DNA of 64,000 nt from Croceitalea dokdonensis DOKDO 023. Its GTDB lineage: Bacteria; Bacteroidota; Bacteroidia; Flavobacteriales; Flavobacteriaceae. The stretch spans positions 390,531 to 454,530 of the forward strand of contig NZ_LDJX01000003.1 of the NCBI RefSeq assembly GCF_001306415.1. Direction: 5' to 3'. Position numbers and translations under genes: made by a program. Positions 44,971 to 54,022 of the stretch are shown piece by piece (the stretch's first letter is position 1; every line of letters starts with the position of its first letter). The notes under the pieces are model-generated. The model was not told where the DNA came from, did no database searches, and saw nothing but the letters and a program-made list of their open reading frames with translations.

Positions 44971-45903
44971 ATGAAAGAAAAAATTTTAGTTACAGCTTTA
45001 GCCATAGCGTTCACGGGTGCTTTACACGCCCAAAGTAAGAAAGACCAAGACCGTGAGGCAATTAAAGAAATGTGCGGTTGTTTTGAGGTCACCTTTAACT
45101 TTGCTGAGACCTTTAGTTATAGTCAGGATTCCCTTTACAAACCTTCAAAGAATAAGGTGGATACGGCCTTGGAATGGGCCCAATTGGTCACGGACGCGGA
45201 AGATGAGGTGGTCATACAGCACATCTTGCAAGTAGGGAACCCCGCCAAACCTGCCATTGTAAAGCATTGGAGGCAAGATTGGTTATTTGAAAATACAGAT
45301 CTGTACCTGTATAACGGGGACAACAATTGGACGTTCCACAAAAAAGATGCTGATGAAGTGGCCGGTCAATGGACCCAAAAAGTCTATCAGGTAGATGATA
45401 GTCCCAGGTATGAGGGTACCGCTAGCTGGGTGCATGTAGACGGTAAAAGTTATTGGGAGAATACTGCACCTGCCCCTTTGCCCAGACGTGAATACACTAC
45501 CCGTGCAGATTATAACCTTACCATGCGTGGCAACCGCCACGAAATCACGCCAGAAGGCTGGGTGCACGATCAAGACAATGATAAGATAGTCCGCAAGGCT
45601 GGGGCGGATGATTTGCTGCTGGCCAAGGAAAAAGGCTACAATACCTATGTAAAAGTGCCAGATGCACGTTGTAAGGCCGCTGCAGATTGGTGGGTTGCCA
45701 ATCAAGACAAATGGGCTGATGTCCGTGCCACTTGGGACGATGTTTTTTCAAGGGACATGGACTTAACATTAAAGGAAAAGGTGGATAACAAAGTATTGTA
45801 CAAGCATTTGTTTGATGATGCCGTAGTGGGTAAGAAAGCTATATCCAATGTCATAGAATCTTTTGTGGCCAAAACAGAAAACACGGGGGTTAAAACCAAA
45901 TAG
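44971..45903 (+). CDS. DUF6607 family secreted protein
   Basis: 310 residues with a signal peptide (LVTALAIAFTGALHAQ). CGCFEVTFNFAETFSY, WRQDWLFENTDLYLYNGDNNWTF, PRREYTTRADYNLTMRGNRHEI and RCKAADWWVANQDKWADVR-like segments are aromatic-rich and histidine-bearing. This is the pattern I know as DUF6607, which recurs beside HmuY-type haem genes in Bacteroidota. Its biochemical role is unknown; a haem-binding or haem-processing function is possible. First gene of a four-gene plus-strand operon with spacings of 3-6 bases. Confidence 0.78.
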   Translation: MKEKILVTALAIAFTGALHAQSKKDQDREAIKEMCGCFEVTFNFAETFSYSQDSLYKPSKNKVDTALEWAQLVTDAEDEVVIQHILQVGNPAKPAIVKHWRQDWLFENTDLYLYNGDNNWTFHKKDADEVAGQWTQKVYQVDDSPRYEGTASWVHVDGKSYWENTAPAPLPRREYTTRADYNLTMRGNRHEITPEGWVHDQDNDKIVRKAGADDLLLAKEKGYNTYVKVPDARCKAAADWWVANQDKWADVRATWDDVFSRDMDLTLKEKVDNKVLYKHLFDDAVVGKKAISNVIESFVAKTENTGVKTK

Positions 45904-45906
45904 TCC

Positions 45907-47400
45907 ATGTTGCGCAATTTTATTTTTTTAGTGTTTTTCATGGGGACATGGGTCTTGTGTTCCCAGGAGAATATTTTTTTGCAACGCGCCTTTTGGCAAG
46001 CCAATCCAACAATTGCCCAAGTGGAGGCTGCGATTGCAGAGGGGAATGACATTACTGAGCTCAACGGTAATTTGTTTGATGGAGCTTGCTACGCTTTATT
46101 GGAAAATGTGGACAATACAACTATCCAACACATTTTAAGTAAAAAGGGCAATGGGGTCGATAAAATGACCCACGATGGCAGAACCTACATGTTTTGGGCC
46201 GCTTACCGGGGCAACTTGGATATGATGGAATGGCTGGTACAGCGTGGAGCAAAATGCGACATTGAAGATGCCCATGGCAACAACATCATCAACTTTGCTG
46301 CCAATGCAGGGCAAAGGGATACTGCCCTGTACGACTTTTTGTTGGGGCATGGTGCGGATATCAACTCCACCACCCGGAGTGGGGCAAATGCGTTGTTGCT
46401 GGTTTCTTCCTCGGCTACGGACTTTAACATCCTTACCTATTTCAACAAAAAAGGACTTTCCATGCAGAGCGTTGATGCTGCAGGAAACGGCATTTTTCAA
46501 TATGCGGCCAAGGGGGGTAATATCAGCTTTTTAAAGGATTTGGTAGCTAAAGGCGTTGCAACCAATACATACAATGCCAAAGGTGAAAATGCCCTTTTTA
46601 TGGCGGCACGCGGTACAAGAAGCAAGCAAAATCATAAAGCGGTATTTGACTATTTGATGGGATTAGGTCTAGAGCCTGATATTGTGAGCACCGATGGTAG
46701 CACTCTTTTACACTACCTATCTGGCAAAAACAAAGATGTGGCGCTGTACAAAGACTTGATTAATAGTGGTTTAAAAGCCGATTTGGCGAACAAAGAAGGA
46801 ACAACCCCATTGATGATGGCCGCACGCAGCAATGACCTGGCCATTGTGTCATTATTGGCTTCCCATACCAAAAATATCAACCTTCAGGATAAAAAAGGCC
46901 AGTCTGCCTTGACCATGGCGGTTGCTAGAAATGAACCAGCGGTGGTGGACTTTTTGTTGTCCAAAGACGCGGACCATACCGTAGTAGACACCAAAGGAAA
47001 CACCTTGGCGTATTATTTGGTACAAAGTTATGATCCAAAAAAACCCGAACCTTTCGAGGAAAAGCTAGCTAGCCTAACAAAGGCAGGAGTACAGTTGCAA
47101 ATGCCACAGCATAATGGCAATTCCTTATTGCACGTAGCGGCGAAAGATAACAATCTATCCTTGCTCAAGCGGCTGGCGACCTTTAACATGGACATTAACC
47201 AAAAAAACGATGAGGGCAACACAGTCTTGCATCTGGCTGCAATGTCAACGGGCAATACAGAGGTGTTAGAATACCTCATCTCCCAAGGAGCGGATGTGGC
47301 TGTAAAAACTGAATTTCAAGAAACGGTCTATGACCTGGCAAAAGAGAACGAACTGCTGCAAGGTAAGGCCACGGAACTGGATTTTTTAAAATCGGAATAA
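45907..47400 (+). CDS. Secreted ankyrin-repeat protein
   Basis: 497 residues, signal peptide (FIFLVFFMGTWVLCSQ) and about a dozen ankyrin units throughout (DGRTYMFWAAYRGNLDMMEWLVQRGAKCD, EGTTPLMMAARSNDLAIVSLLASH, EGNTVLHLAAMSTGNTEVLEYLISQGADV). Ankyrin repeats bind protein partners. Location in a haem operon suggests a periplasmic scaffold or chaperone for the DUF6607, DUF2271 or reductase proteins. That is inference from the operon only. Confidence 0.88.
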   Translation: MLRNFIFLVFFMGTWVLCSQENIFLQRAFWQANPTIAQVEAAIAEGNDITELNGNLFDGACYALLENVDNTTIQHILSKKGNGVDKMTHDGRTYMFWAAYRGNLDMMEWLVQRGAKCDIEDAHGNNIINFAANAGQRDTALYDFLLGHGADINSTTRSGANALLLVSSSATDFNILTYFNKKGLSMQSVDAAGNGIFQYAAKGGNISFLKDLVAKGVATNTYNAKGENALFMAARGTRSKQNHKAVFDYLMGLGLEPDIVSTDGSTLLHYLSGKNKDVALYKDLINSGLKADLANKEGTTPLMMAARSNDLAIVSLLASHTKNINLQDKKGQSALTMAVARNEPAVVDFLLSKDADHTVVDTKGNTLAYYLVQSYDPKKPEPFEEKLASLTKAGVQLQMPQHNGNSLLHVAAKDNNLSLLKRLATFNMDINQKNDEGNTVLHLAAMSTGNTEVLEYLISQGADVAVKTEFQETVYDLAKENELLQGKATELDFLKSE

Positions 47401-47406
47401 AGTACA

Positions 47407-47913
47407 ATGAATAAATCTTATATGAACAGGTTGTTAAAAGGAACCCTTACTATATTTTCCCTAGCGCTACTTGCCTTTTCCCAAGCCCCGGAGACCGTGA
47501 ATTACAAATGTATGATCCAGCTCACCAATTACGAGGGTGAGGGAGCCTATGTGGTAGTCTCCATTTTGGATGGCGATGGAACGTACCAAGAAACCCTATA
47601 CGTTCAAGGGGACGATGCAGAATGGTACCGCGATATTGAGCAATGGTGGAAGAACCTTTATGGGGTAAGACGTCCAGAACTTGATGGTATTGTGGGTGAA
47701 ACTGTTGCCGGAGGCCAACGGAAAATGACCGTTTTAAAAATACCTGCGGATAAAATTGATGCGGGGTACCAACTGCGATTTGAGTCTGCCGTGGAAGACC
47801 AAGAATACTATGCCCAGGATATACAGTTTCCATTGACTACAGAAAATTTAAAGCAAAAAATGGAAGGGGCTGGTTTTATACGTTACATAAGAATGATTCC
47901 ACAAGCCCAATAA
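47407..47913 (+). CDS. DUF2271 periplasmic protein
   Basis: 168 residues. An N-terminal signal peptide (LLKGTLTIFSLALLAFSQ) is followed by a DUF2271 domain: YVVVSILDGDGTYQETLYVQG, then WYRDIEQWWKNLY and a C-terminal beta part. DUF2271 genes typically sit beside PepSY-domain reductases, as here, only three bases upstream. ATG 47407 or the Met at 47422 could start it. It has no cysteine pair or haem motif that I can see. Confidence 0.82.
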   Translation: MNKSYMNRLLKGTLTIFSLALLAFSQAPETVNYKCMIQLTNYEGEGAYVVVSILDGDGTYQETLYVQGDDAEWYRDIEQWWKNLYGVRRPELDGIVGETVAGGQRKMTVLKIPADKIDAGYQLRFESAVEDQEYYAQDIQFPLTTENLKQKMEGAGFIRYIRMIPQAQ

Positions 47914-47916
47914 TGC

Positions 47917-50118
47917 ATGACCATCTCTATTTGGAGATATAGTCACTTAGCATTGGCCCTGATTTCAGGGCTTTTTTTGGTTTTGGCATCACTAACGGGC
48001 ATCGTATTGGCTTTTGAGCCCATGCAATCTGCCGTAAAACCGTATCAGCCCAAAAACCTAGCCGAGGTTTCCCTAGCCACTACCCTAAAAGCGTTGGAAG
48101 TAGAATATGATGAGGTGCTTACCCTAGAAGTGGATGCCAATGGTTTTTTATTGGCCAATGTGGTCACCTTCTCTGGAGATAGCAATCAAATCTACGTTCA
48201 TCCTGTAACTGGTAAGCAATTGGGTGTTCCGGAAGTGCAACATCCCATTTTTAAGTTTGCGACCAATCTGCACCGTTCCCTTTTTCTAAAAAGCGTAGGT
48301 CGGTTTTTTGTTGGCGTAGTGTCATTTTTACTATGTTTTATTGCCATAACCGGACTGTTTTTAATCGTTAAACGCCAAGGAGGTTGGCATAAGCTCTTTT
48401 CCAAGGTACAAAAGGATTATTTGGAACTGCGATACCACGTAGTTCTGGGAAGATGGTTTTTAATCCCCATTATCATCATTGCGGCCTCTGGGGCTTATCT
48501 ATCCGCGGAACGGTTTTCGCTTTTGCCCAATGCGCGCCTAACACATGATATTACGGTGTCAACTGAAGATGGTGATATGGGTACAAAACCCTATGAATTG
48601 GATATTTTTAAGCAGGTATTCCTGAACGAGGTCCGTTCCGTAAGTTTTCCGTTTTCTGATTTTCCCGAAGACCATTTTGAAATTGCTTTGGCAGATAAAG
48701 AACTATTGGTTCACCAATATACAGGGCGAATAGTAAGTGAACAGCCTTACCCTTTTACTTTTTTGGCCAACGAATTTAGTTTGGCACTACATACTGGAAA
48801 AGGGTCTATTGTTTGGTCCTTGGTCTTGCTCTTGGCCAGTATGGCCCTGCTGTTCTTTATCTACTCTGGTTTGGTGATGTGGCGCAGACGTGTAAGGAAC
48901 GGCAAGGTAGCTAGGATTCAAAACCATAAGGATGACTGTAGCCATATTATATTGGTGGGTTCGGAAACCGGAACCACCTATGCTTTTGCGGAATGTTTGG
49001 AGCAAGCACTTACCCATGCGGGAAAGACAGTCTTTGTTTCACAGTTGAATGATTATACCAGCTATGCCAAGGCAGAACAGTTGATTGTCCTAACAGCCAC
49101 ATATGGGGATGGTGAGGCACCCACTAATGCAAGGCACTTTGCCCAACTTTTAAAGACAAACCCGCCGCATCATAACATTCATTACAGTATAGTTGGTTTT
49201 GGCTCATTGCGCTATCCCAATTACTGTAAATTTGCCGCAGAGCTGGATAACATGCTTCAGGCACATCCTAAATTTGAGCCTGTTTTACCGCTATATAAGG
49301 TGAACAACCAATCTACGGAAGCGTTTCAGGATTGGTCTAGAAAGTGGGCGGTGGCCACAAATACGGCACTTGTCCTGCCAGTGTTCAAACAAAAAAAAGT
49401 AAGCCTAACATCCGTAAATCTAAGGGTGGTATCCATTACCGATATAAATCTGGACGATACCTTTATACTTAGGCTTAGACCATCAAAAACACCAAAATTT
49501 TGTTCGGGTGACCTTTGTGGTTTTACCCCTAAAGAGGACGGTATGATGCGCTGGTACTCCCTTGCAAAGTACCAAGGAGACATTTTGTTAAGCATCAAAA
49601 AACACCAGAAAGGAAAATGCTCCCCTTTTCTAAGTAGCTTAAAGCCCGGGGATATGGTGCAAGGTAATATCAAAAAAAACCCACATTTCCATGTGCCCAA
49701 AAAAGTATCCGAATTGGTTTGTATTGGGAACGGTACCGGAATTGCCCCCTTCTTGGGAATGTTTGATGAAAACCAAAAAAACATCCCTGCCAGCCTCTAT
49801 TGGGGAGGTAGGAATGAGGAATCATTAGCATTATACGCACCCTATTTAAGTGCATCGCAGGCATCTGGGAAATTGGTACACTTACGTACCGGTTTCTCCC
49901 GTGTTGCTACTACCAAAACCTATGTACAACACGTATTGCTCCAAGACGCGGAACCATTGGCAAAAAAGTTGGAAAGTGGTGCGGTATTCTTAATCTGCGG
50001 AAGCTTGACCATGCAGAACGAGGTGTTGGACGTTTTGGAAGACATTAGCCAAAGGCAACTGCAGCAGCCGCTAAGTGAGTTTGAGCAAAGAGGACAGTTA
50101 AAAATGGATTGTTACTAA
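47917..50118 (+). CDS. Membrane reductase: PepSY-TM, flavodoxin and ferredoxin-NADP reductase domains fused
   Basis: 733 residues. Residues 1 to about 325 are the PepSY-associated membrane region, with four helices and histidines (HLALALISGLFLVLASLTGIVLAFEP, NLHRSLFLKSVGRFF). Residues ~345-480 form a flavodoxin domain (ILVGSETGTTYAFAE, LTATYGDGEAPTNA, GFGSLRYPNYCKFA). The rest is an FNR-type FAD/NADPH domain (RWYSLAKY, IGNGTGIAPFLGM, LICGSLTMQNEV). Electrons should pass from NADPH through FAD and FMN to a membrane haem or a periplasmic acceptor. In this operon it may reduce haem iron or a ferric complex. Last gene of the haem operon. Confidence 0.9.
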   Translation: MTISIWRYSHLALALISGLFLVLASLTGIVLAFEPMQSAVKPYQPKNLAEVSLATTLKALEVEYDEVLTLEVDANGFLLANVVTFSGDSNQIYVHPVTGKQLGVPEVQHPIFKFATNLHRSLFLKSVGRFFVGVVSFLLCFIAITGLFLIVKRQGGWHKLFSKVQKDYLELRYHVVLGRWFLIPIIIIAASGAYLSAERFSLLPNARLTHDITVSTEDGDMGTKPYELDIFKQVFLNEVRSVSFPFSDFPEDHFEIALADKELLVHQYTGRIVSEQPYPFTFLANEFSLALHTGKGSIVWSLVLLLASMALLFFIYSGLVMWRRRVRNGKVARIQNHKDDCSHIILVGSETGTTYAFAECLEQALTHAGKTVFVSQLNDYTSYAKAEQLIVLTATYGDGEAPTNARHFAQLLKTNPPHHNIHYSIVGFGSLRYPNYCKFAAELDNMLQAHPKFEPVLPLYKVNNQSTEAFQDWSRKWAVATNTALVLPVFKQKKVSLTSVNLRVVSITDINLDDTFILRLRPSKTPKFCSGDLCGFTPKEDGMMRWYSLAKYQGDILLSIKKHQKGKCSPFLSSLKPGDMVQGNIKKNPHFHVPKKVSELVCIGNGTGIAPFLGMFDENQKNIPASLYWGGRNEESLALYAPYLSASQASGKLVHLRTGFSRVATTKTYVQHVLLQDAEPLAKKLESGAVFLICGSLTMQNEVLDVLEDISQRQLQQPLSEFEQRGQLKMDCY

Positions 50119-50133
50119 AAACGAAAACAATAA

Positions 50134-50267
50134 AAAAGGCTTTTACAAAGCGCATTTCGGGTCTTTCTGTCATGGTATTGCGCTGGAAGTTGCCGTAGTT
50201 TTAAAAACTAGCGCAGGTTCCGTTGCAGCCAAAAACACCACGTATGCTTGTTTTGTAAAAGCCTTTT
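50134..50267. other. Structured intergenic element bounded by a 16-bp inverted repeat
   Basis: AAAAGGCTTTTACAAA (50134-50149) is perfectly complementary to TTTGTAAAAGCCTTTT (50252-50267), with about 100 bases between. Inside, TGCGCT (50179-50184) pairs with AGCGCA (50210-50215) around the small palindrome TAGTTTT/AAAACTA. It lies between the convergent reductase and Spy-like genes. It could be an unusually large bidirectional terminator or a small structured RNA. No family is recognised. Confidence 0.6.
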
Positions 50268-50294
50268 AAATAATAGCTGAAAGGTAAATCCCTA

Positions 50295-50732
50295 TTATTG
50301 GGGAGGTTGCCTACGGTTGCGCTCTAGATGCCTGTTCATCTTTTTCCATTGCGCGTATTGCTGGGCATTTAAAACCTCTTTTAATTTCTCTTGGCGCGCT
50401 ATTTTGCTGTCAAGGCGTGCCTTTTGTCTGGCAAATTGTGCCTCTGCGCGATTTGTACTCTGGTCATTTTCCAACCGCATTTGTTTAAGCTCCTCATGTT
50501 CTGCCTGTCTTGCCTCTATATCCTCAGTATTGATTCTTAGAACCTCACTTTGTTGTTCTGCGGTCAAATCTAAGGCTAGGGTCATTTTTTTGGTCTGTAA
50601 TGTAGCCAATTGCGCAGGGGTTAGGTCCTTGGCCATTCCCCTTTTATTGCCTCTTGGCCCGCCGTGCTGTGCCATGGCAATGCTGCCCGTCATAAATACG
50701 GCCATTCCTAATAAAATTACTTTTTTTATCAT
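50295..50732 (-). CDS. Spy/CpxP-like periplasmic protein
   Basis: 145 residues: signal peptide (ILLGMAVFMTGSIAMAQ), a Gly/Arg-rich link, then a helical domain with LTPAQLATLQTKKMTLALDLTAEQQSEVLRI, the LTxxQ pattern of Spy/CpxP chaperones, followed by long charged helices and a basic, Gln/Pro end. Such proteins are ATP-independent periplasmic chaperones or stress sensors. In Bacteroidota many carry the DUF4890 label. The small membrane protein upstream on the same strand is about 105 bases away. Confidence 0.8.
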   Translation of the reverse strand: MIKKVILLGMAVFMTGSIAMAQHGGPRGNKRGMAKDLTPAQLATLQTKKMTLALDLTAEQQSEVLRINTEDIEARQAEHEELKQMRLENDQSTNRAEAQFARQKARLDSKIARQEKLKEVLNAQQYAQWKKMNRHLERNRRQPPQ

Positions 50733-50836
50733 GTGATATTGTTTTGATTTGCCTTTAGGACAGCTTATTGCGGTAAAGGTTTAACCAAGGCTACTTTTTT
50801 GTGATACACTTAACAGTGCCACAGATAAGGAACGGG

Positions 50837-51022
50837 TTATTTTACCTCTTTTACCTCACTTTGGCCTGTATGTTTCTCTGCATCTTCAAACTCTGTTTCG
50901 GCTACGTTAGCTGTAAGAATTTCTTGTTGCAGGTTAACTTCTTTTTCAAAATTGTAATAAAAAACAGCTGCCGCTAAAAAACAAGCAAAGTAGACTAAAC
51001 TCTTGATTTTGTAGGATTTCAT
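50837..51022 (-). CDS. Small single-helix membrane protein
   Basis: About 61 residues starting at ATG 51022. One transmembrane helix (SLVYFACFLAAAVFYY) near the N-terminus is followed by an acidic tail (EILTANVAETEFEDAEKH). The frame extends upstream to 51142, but the extra part crosses the terminator of the preceding gene and has no domain. Function unknown. It sits upstream of the Spy-like gene on the same strand and could be an envelope-stress companion. Confidence 0.5.
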   Translation of the reverse strand: MKSYKIKSLVYFACFLAAAVFYYNFEKEVNLQQEILTANVAETEFEDAEKHTGQSEVKEVK

Positions 51023-51126
51023 AATCGATAAATTTGGGACTACAAAGATAGGAAAGAAGAAAAGGGGGATTTGGAATTTGTTGCGAAACCTAGGAATTTG
51101 GTTGTGAAATCCCATTTCTGTAAAAT

Positions 51127-51157
51127 AAAAGGGACAAACCAAAGTTTGTCCCTTTTT
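51127..51157 (-). terminator. Rho-independent terminator of the metalloprotease gene
   Basis: AAAAGGGACAAAC and GTTTGTCCCTTTT form a 13-bp stem around CAAA with T/A tails on both sides. It lies 98 bases beyond the stop at 51255. Confidence 0.9.
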
Positions 51158-51254
51158 GTCATAGCGATGAATGGTATGTTTTATCCGTTTAATGGGGCTT
51201 GGTTAAACCAGTACTTCCGGTGCGTCCCCATGGTTTGCGAATCTCTGAAAGGAC

Positions 51255-53753
51255 CTACTTTGGGTCCAGAATCATATCAATACGCTCCATGGCATCCTGT
51301 AAATGGTACTTGCTCATTGTGTCAGACGTTCTGGCGATACCATTCTTTATGGTAGTCTTCAGGTTTCTAAGTTCTGCCCTTGCCACGGAACGAATATCGG
51401 ATTGGCTGGTGTTCACGGCGGTAGATTTCCTGTAACCCCCAAAATCTGGTAGTTTGCGCTGGTTTTCCGCCGTCATTAAATACCCAAGCCTATCAATGTG
51501 TGCTTTTTGTAGGTTTCTTCGATAAGTATCAATGGCCTTACCGCTTCTGGTTTCTGACCAGATACCGCGTCTCAAATCCCGCATCATGTCAACCAACTTA
51601 TAGGCATCGTTACCGTTTATGGTCTCATTTTCTATCATACGTGCCATTTTCCCTAGGCTAAGTATAGTGTTCAGCGTCCGTTCTTGCATAGCTCTGACAC
51701 GCTCTACGGAACCGGAGTACTGAATGCGTTCAAAGATAGCTTCGTCCAACATCCATTCGGGCGTTTCAAATAGCTGTTCCTGTAAAAAGTCCAAACAGTT
51801 TTTTTGATGTTCCTTACTAACATGGGTGTAAACAGCGCCTTCTTGGTCCGCTGTTTTATGGTGCTCGTATACACCGCCCAAATTATTGGCTACGTGGCCC
51901 ATGTATCTCCTAAACTGGCTTACCACTTGGCCATACATGGTTTCTAAATCATCGTAGTTCTCACCTTCTTTAGTGGTCCATTCCATTAGATTGGGCACAA
52001 TACGCTTTAAATTGGCAATACCGTACTCACTTGCTTTTATGGCATCATCGCCCAAATCTTCTGTTTGGGAGCTGGGATCATGGATATCACCTACTTGTTG
52101 GTGCCCAAACCGGTACATAGGGTCCCCAGCATGCTCTAAAATCCATGAGTTTAGGATAGGCTTTTCATCTTCCGCCGTGGCATCCAAAATAGGCCTATAG
52201 CCCCATTTAATCGCATACTTGTCGTACACACCTATATCTGGCATCAAGGCTACGCCCTCATCCCCTGGTTGTGCCACATAGTTAAAACGGGCATAGTCCA
52301 TAATGGATGGCGCAGTTCCATATTTTTTGGTAAAGCTTGCAGAGCGCAGGGAATCCACAGGATAGGCAACACTGCTGCCCATGTTGTGTGGCAGTCCCAA
52401 GGTATGTCCTACTTCATGGGACGATACAAAACGAATTAACCTTCCCATGACCTCGTCATCAAACTCTGTAGCGCGGGCATCCGGGTTGATAGCGGCGGTC
52501 TGCACAAAGAACCAATTTCTAAGCAAACTCATAACATTATGGTACCAATTGATATCGGACTCCAAAATTTCACCACTTCTAGGATCGCTCACATGTGGTC
52601 CATTGGCGTTGGGAATTGGGGAAGCCAGATAACGCACCACGGAATACCTCACGTCTTCTGGTGACCATTCTGGGTCTTCTTCTGGGGTAGGTGGTTCTTT
52701 GGCAATAATGGCATTTTTAAAACCAGCGGCCTCAAAGGCTACTTGCCAATCTTCTATTCCTTGTTTTATGTAGGGCAGCCACTTTTTTGGTGTGGCTCGG
52801 TCCACGTAATATACAATGGGCTTTTTTGGTTCTACCAGTTCACCGGCCTTAAATTTTGCAATGTCCTCATCTTTTACCTCTAATCTCCATCTGTCCAAAT
52901 ACGTCAAGGTTTTGCTTTTCTGGGCATCCAAACCGTAATCTACTTGGCCCCGGGCAAACCAACCTACGCGCTCATCAAAATAACGTCTTTTCATAGGTTC
53001 TTTGGGCAATAGAATCATGGAGTTGTTGATTTCTATGGATATGGAACCTAAACTTTGGTTGCTTGGGGCGCTTTTGGCAACGTATGTTTTTACATGCCGT
53101 GCCTCAATATTAAGCGGATAACTTTTAATACTCTCAATATAGCTGCGATCACTGTCCAAACGGCTCACCTTATACCTGGTTCGGTAGAAGCTTGGCATTC
53201 CCAGGGCGTTGACGTCTTTTGTGAACAATGGGTCCACCTCAATCACTGTAGCGGGATGTAGCGAGTCTTTTGTATTCAAGGCTTTAATGGGAAAAGCATA
53301 TAGTACAGGTTCAAAATTGCTATTGACCACCGCCTCATGGATGGGCAAGGAATCTGCCGCTACATTACCGTAAGAAATAACGCGCAATAGCACCTTTTTA
53401 GGCTTCTTCTCCCAGCGTAAAACTTGGGTGTTGATTTTTCCACCCCCAAAACCAATTCCGGTAGCGGTTTTAGAAATTCTACTTACCATCAACATTTCCC
53501 GGTTAAAAAGGGAGTCTGGTATTTCATAGAAATGCTGGTTGTCTACTTGATGCACCTTAAATAATCCATCATCTGTTTTGGCATCTTTGGTGATTACCTT
53601 TGCATATGGTTGGGGTTCTCCCTTCTTTGGTTTGGAAGCGGGTTTTTCCGTCTGTTGTTTCTTCTTTTTCTTAAATAGTTGTGCCTCACTTTGCTGGATA
53701 CCTCCTATTAGGAAGAAAAAACATAGTGCTTTGGTCCATAAATTCATTTTCAT
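51255..53753 (-). CDS. Secreted zinc metalloprotease (DUF5117/DUF5118 type)
   Basis: About 832 residues from ATG 53753; the codon at 53747 is equally possible. A signal peptide (LCFFFLIGGIQQSEAQ) and a Lys/Pro-rich linker precede the DUF5118/5117 region (SLFNREMLMVSRISKTATGIGFGGGKI). The metzincin motif HEVGHTLGLPHNMGSS lies at about 444-459, then APSIMDYARFNYVAQPGD (Met-turn SIMDY). A long helical C-terminal part follows. Proteins of this family are large exported peptidases of Bacteroidota with unknown substrates. No T9SS domain is seen, so it is probably periplasmic or outer-membrane associated. Confidence 0.88.
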   Translation of the reverse strand: MKMNLWTKALCFFFLIGGIQQSEAQLFKKKKKQQTEKPASKPKKGEPQPYAKVITKDAKTDDGLFKVHQVDNQHFYEIPDSLFNREMLMVSRISKTATGIGFGGGKINTQVLRWEKKPKKVLLRVISYGNVAADSLPIHEAVVNSNFEPVLYAFPIKALNTKDSLHPATVIEVDPLFTKDVNALGMPSFYRTRYKVSRLDSDRSYIESIKSYPLNIEARHVKTYVAKSAPSNQSLGSISIEINNSMILLPKEPMKRRYFDERVGWFARGQVDYGLDAQKSKTLTYLDRWRLEVKDEDIAKFKAGELVEPKKPIVYYVDRATPKKWLPYIKQGIEDWQVAFEAAGFKNAIIAKEPPTPEEDPEWSPEDVRYSVVRYLASPIPNANGPHVSDPRSGEILESDINWYHNVMSLLRNWFFVQTAAINPDARATEFDDEVMGRLIRFVSSHEVGHTLGLPHNMGSSVAYPVDSLRSASFTKKYGTAPSIMDYARFNYVAQPGDEGVALMPDIGVYDKYAIKWGYRPILDATAEDEKPILNSWILEHAGDPMYRFGHQQVGDIHDPSSQTEDLGDDAIKASEYGIANLKRIVPNLMEWTTKEGENYDDLETMYGQVVSQFRRYMGHVANNLGGVYEHHKTADQEGAVYTHVSKEHQKNCLDFLQEQLFETPEWMLDEAIFERIQYSGSVERVRAMQERTLNTILSLGKMARMIENETINGNDAYKLVDMMRDLRRGIWSETRSGKAIDTYRRNLQKAHIDRLGYLMTAENQRKLPDFGGYRKSTAVNTSQSDIRSVARAELRNLKTTIKNGIARTSDTMSKYHLQDAMERIDMILDPK

Positions 53754-53809
53754 TGAGCTGTAATTTGGTTTTGTGTAATCTCCCAAAGAACCTAAAAAAT
53801 GATTGAATT

Positions 53810-53834
53810 AACTGTTAAAATCCTATTAACAGTT
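53810..53834. repeat. Perfect inverted repeat upstream of the metalloprotease gene
   Basis: AACTGTTAA and TTAACAGTT (nine bp each) flank AATCCTA. It lies 57 bases before the metalloprotease start in the 269-base divergent region and is a candidate operator or transcript hairpin. Confidence 0.5.
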
Positions 53835-54022
53835 TCCTTTTTTTAGATTTTGGGCTTTTTGGGCATTTCCTGAATTTTCCTACTACCTGCAATTGTTGCC
53901 ACTCTTTTTTTTTAGGTTTTTTTGGTTTTAAAAATCTGTTAAATAGCCATTGGTTCCTGTAACATTTTAAATGATGAATAGTCTTATCAGCATCAATCAT
54001 CAATCATCAAATCAATTAAAAA

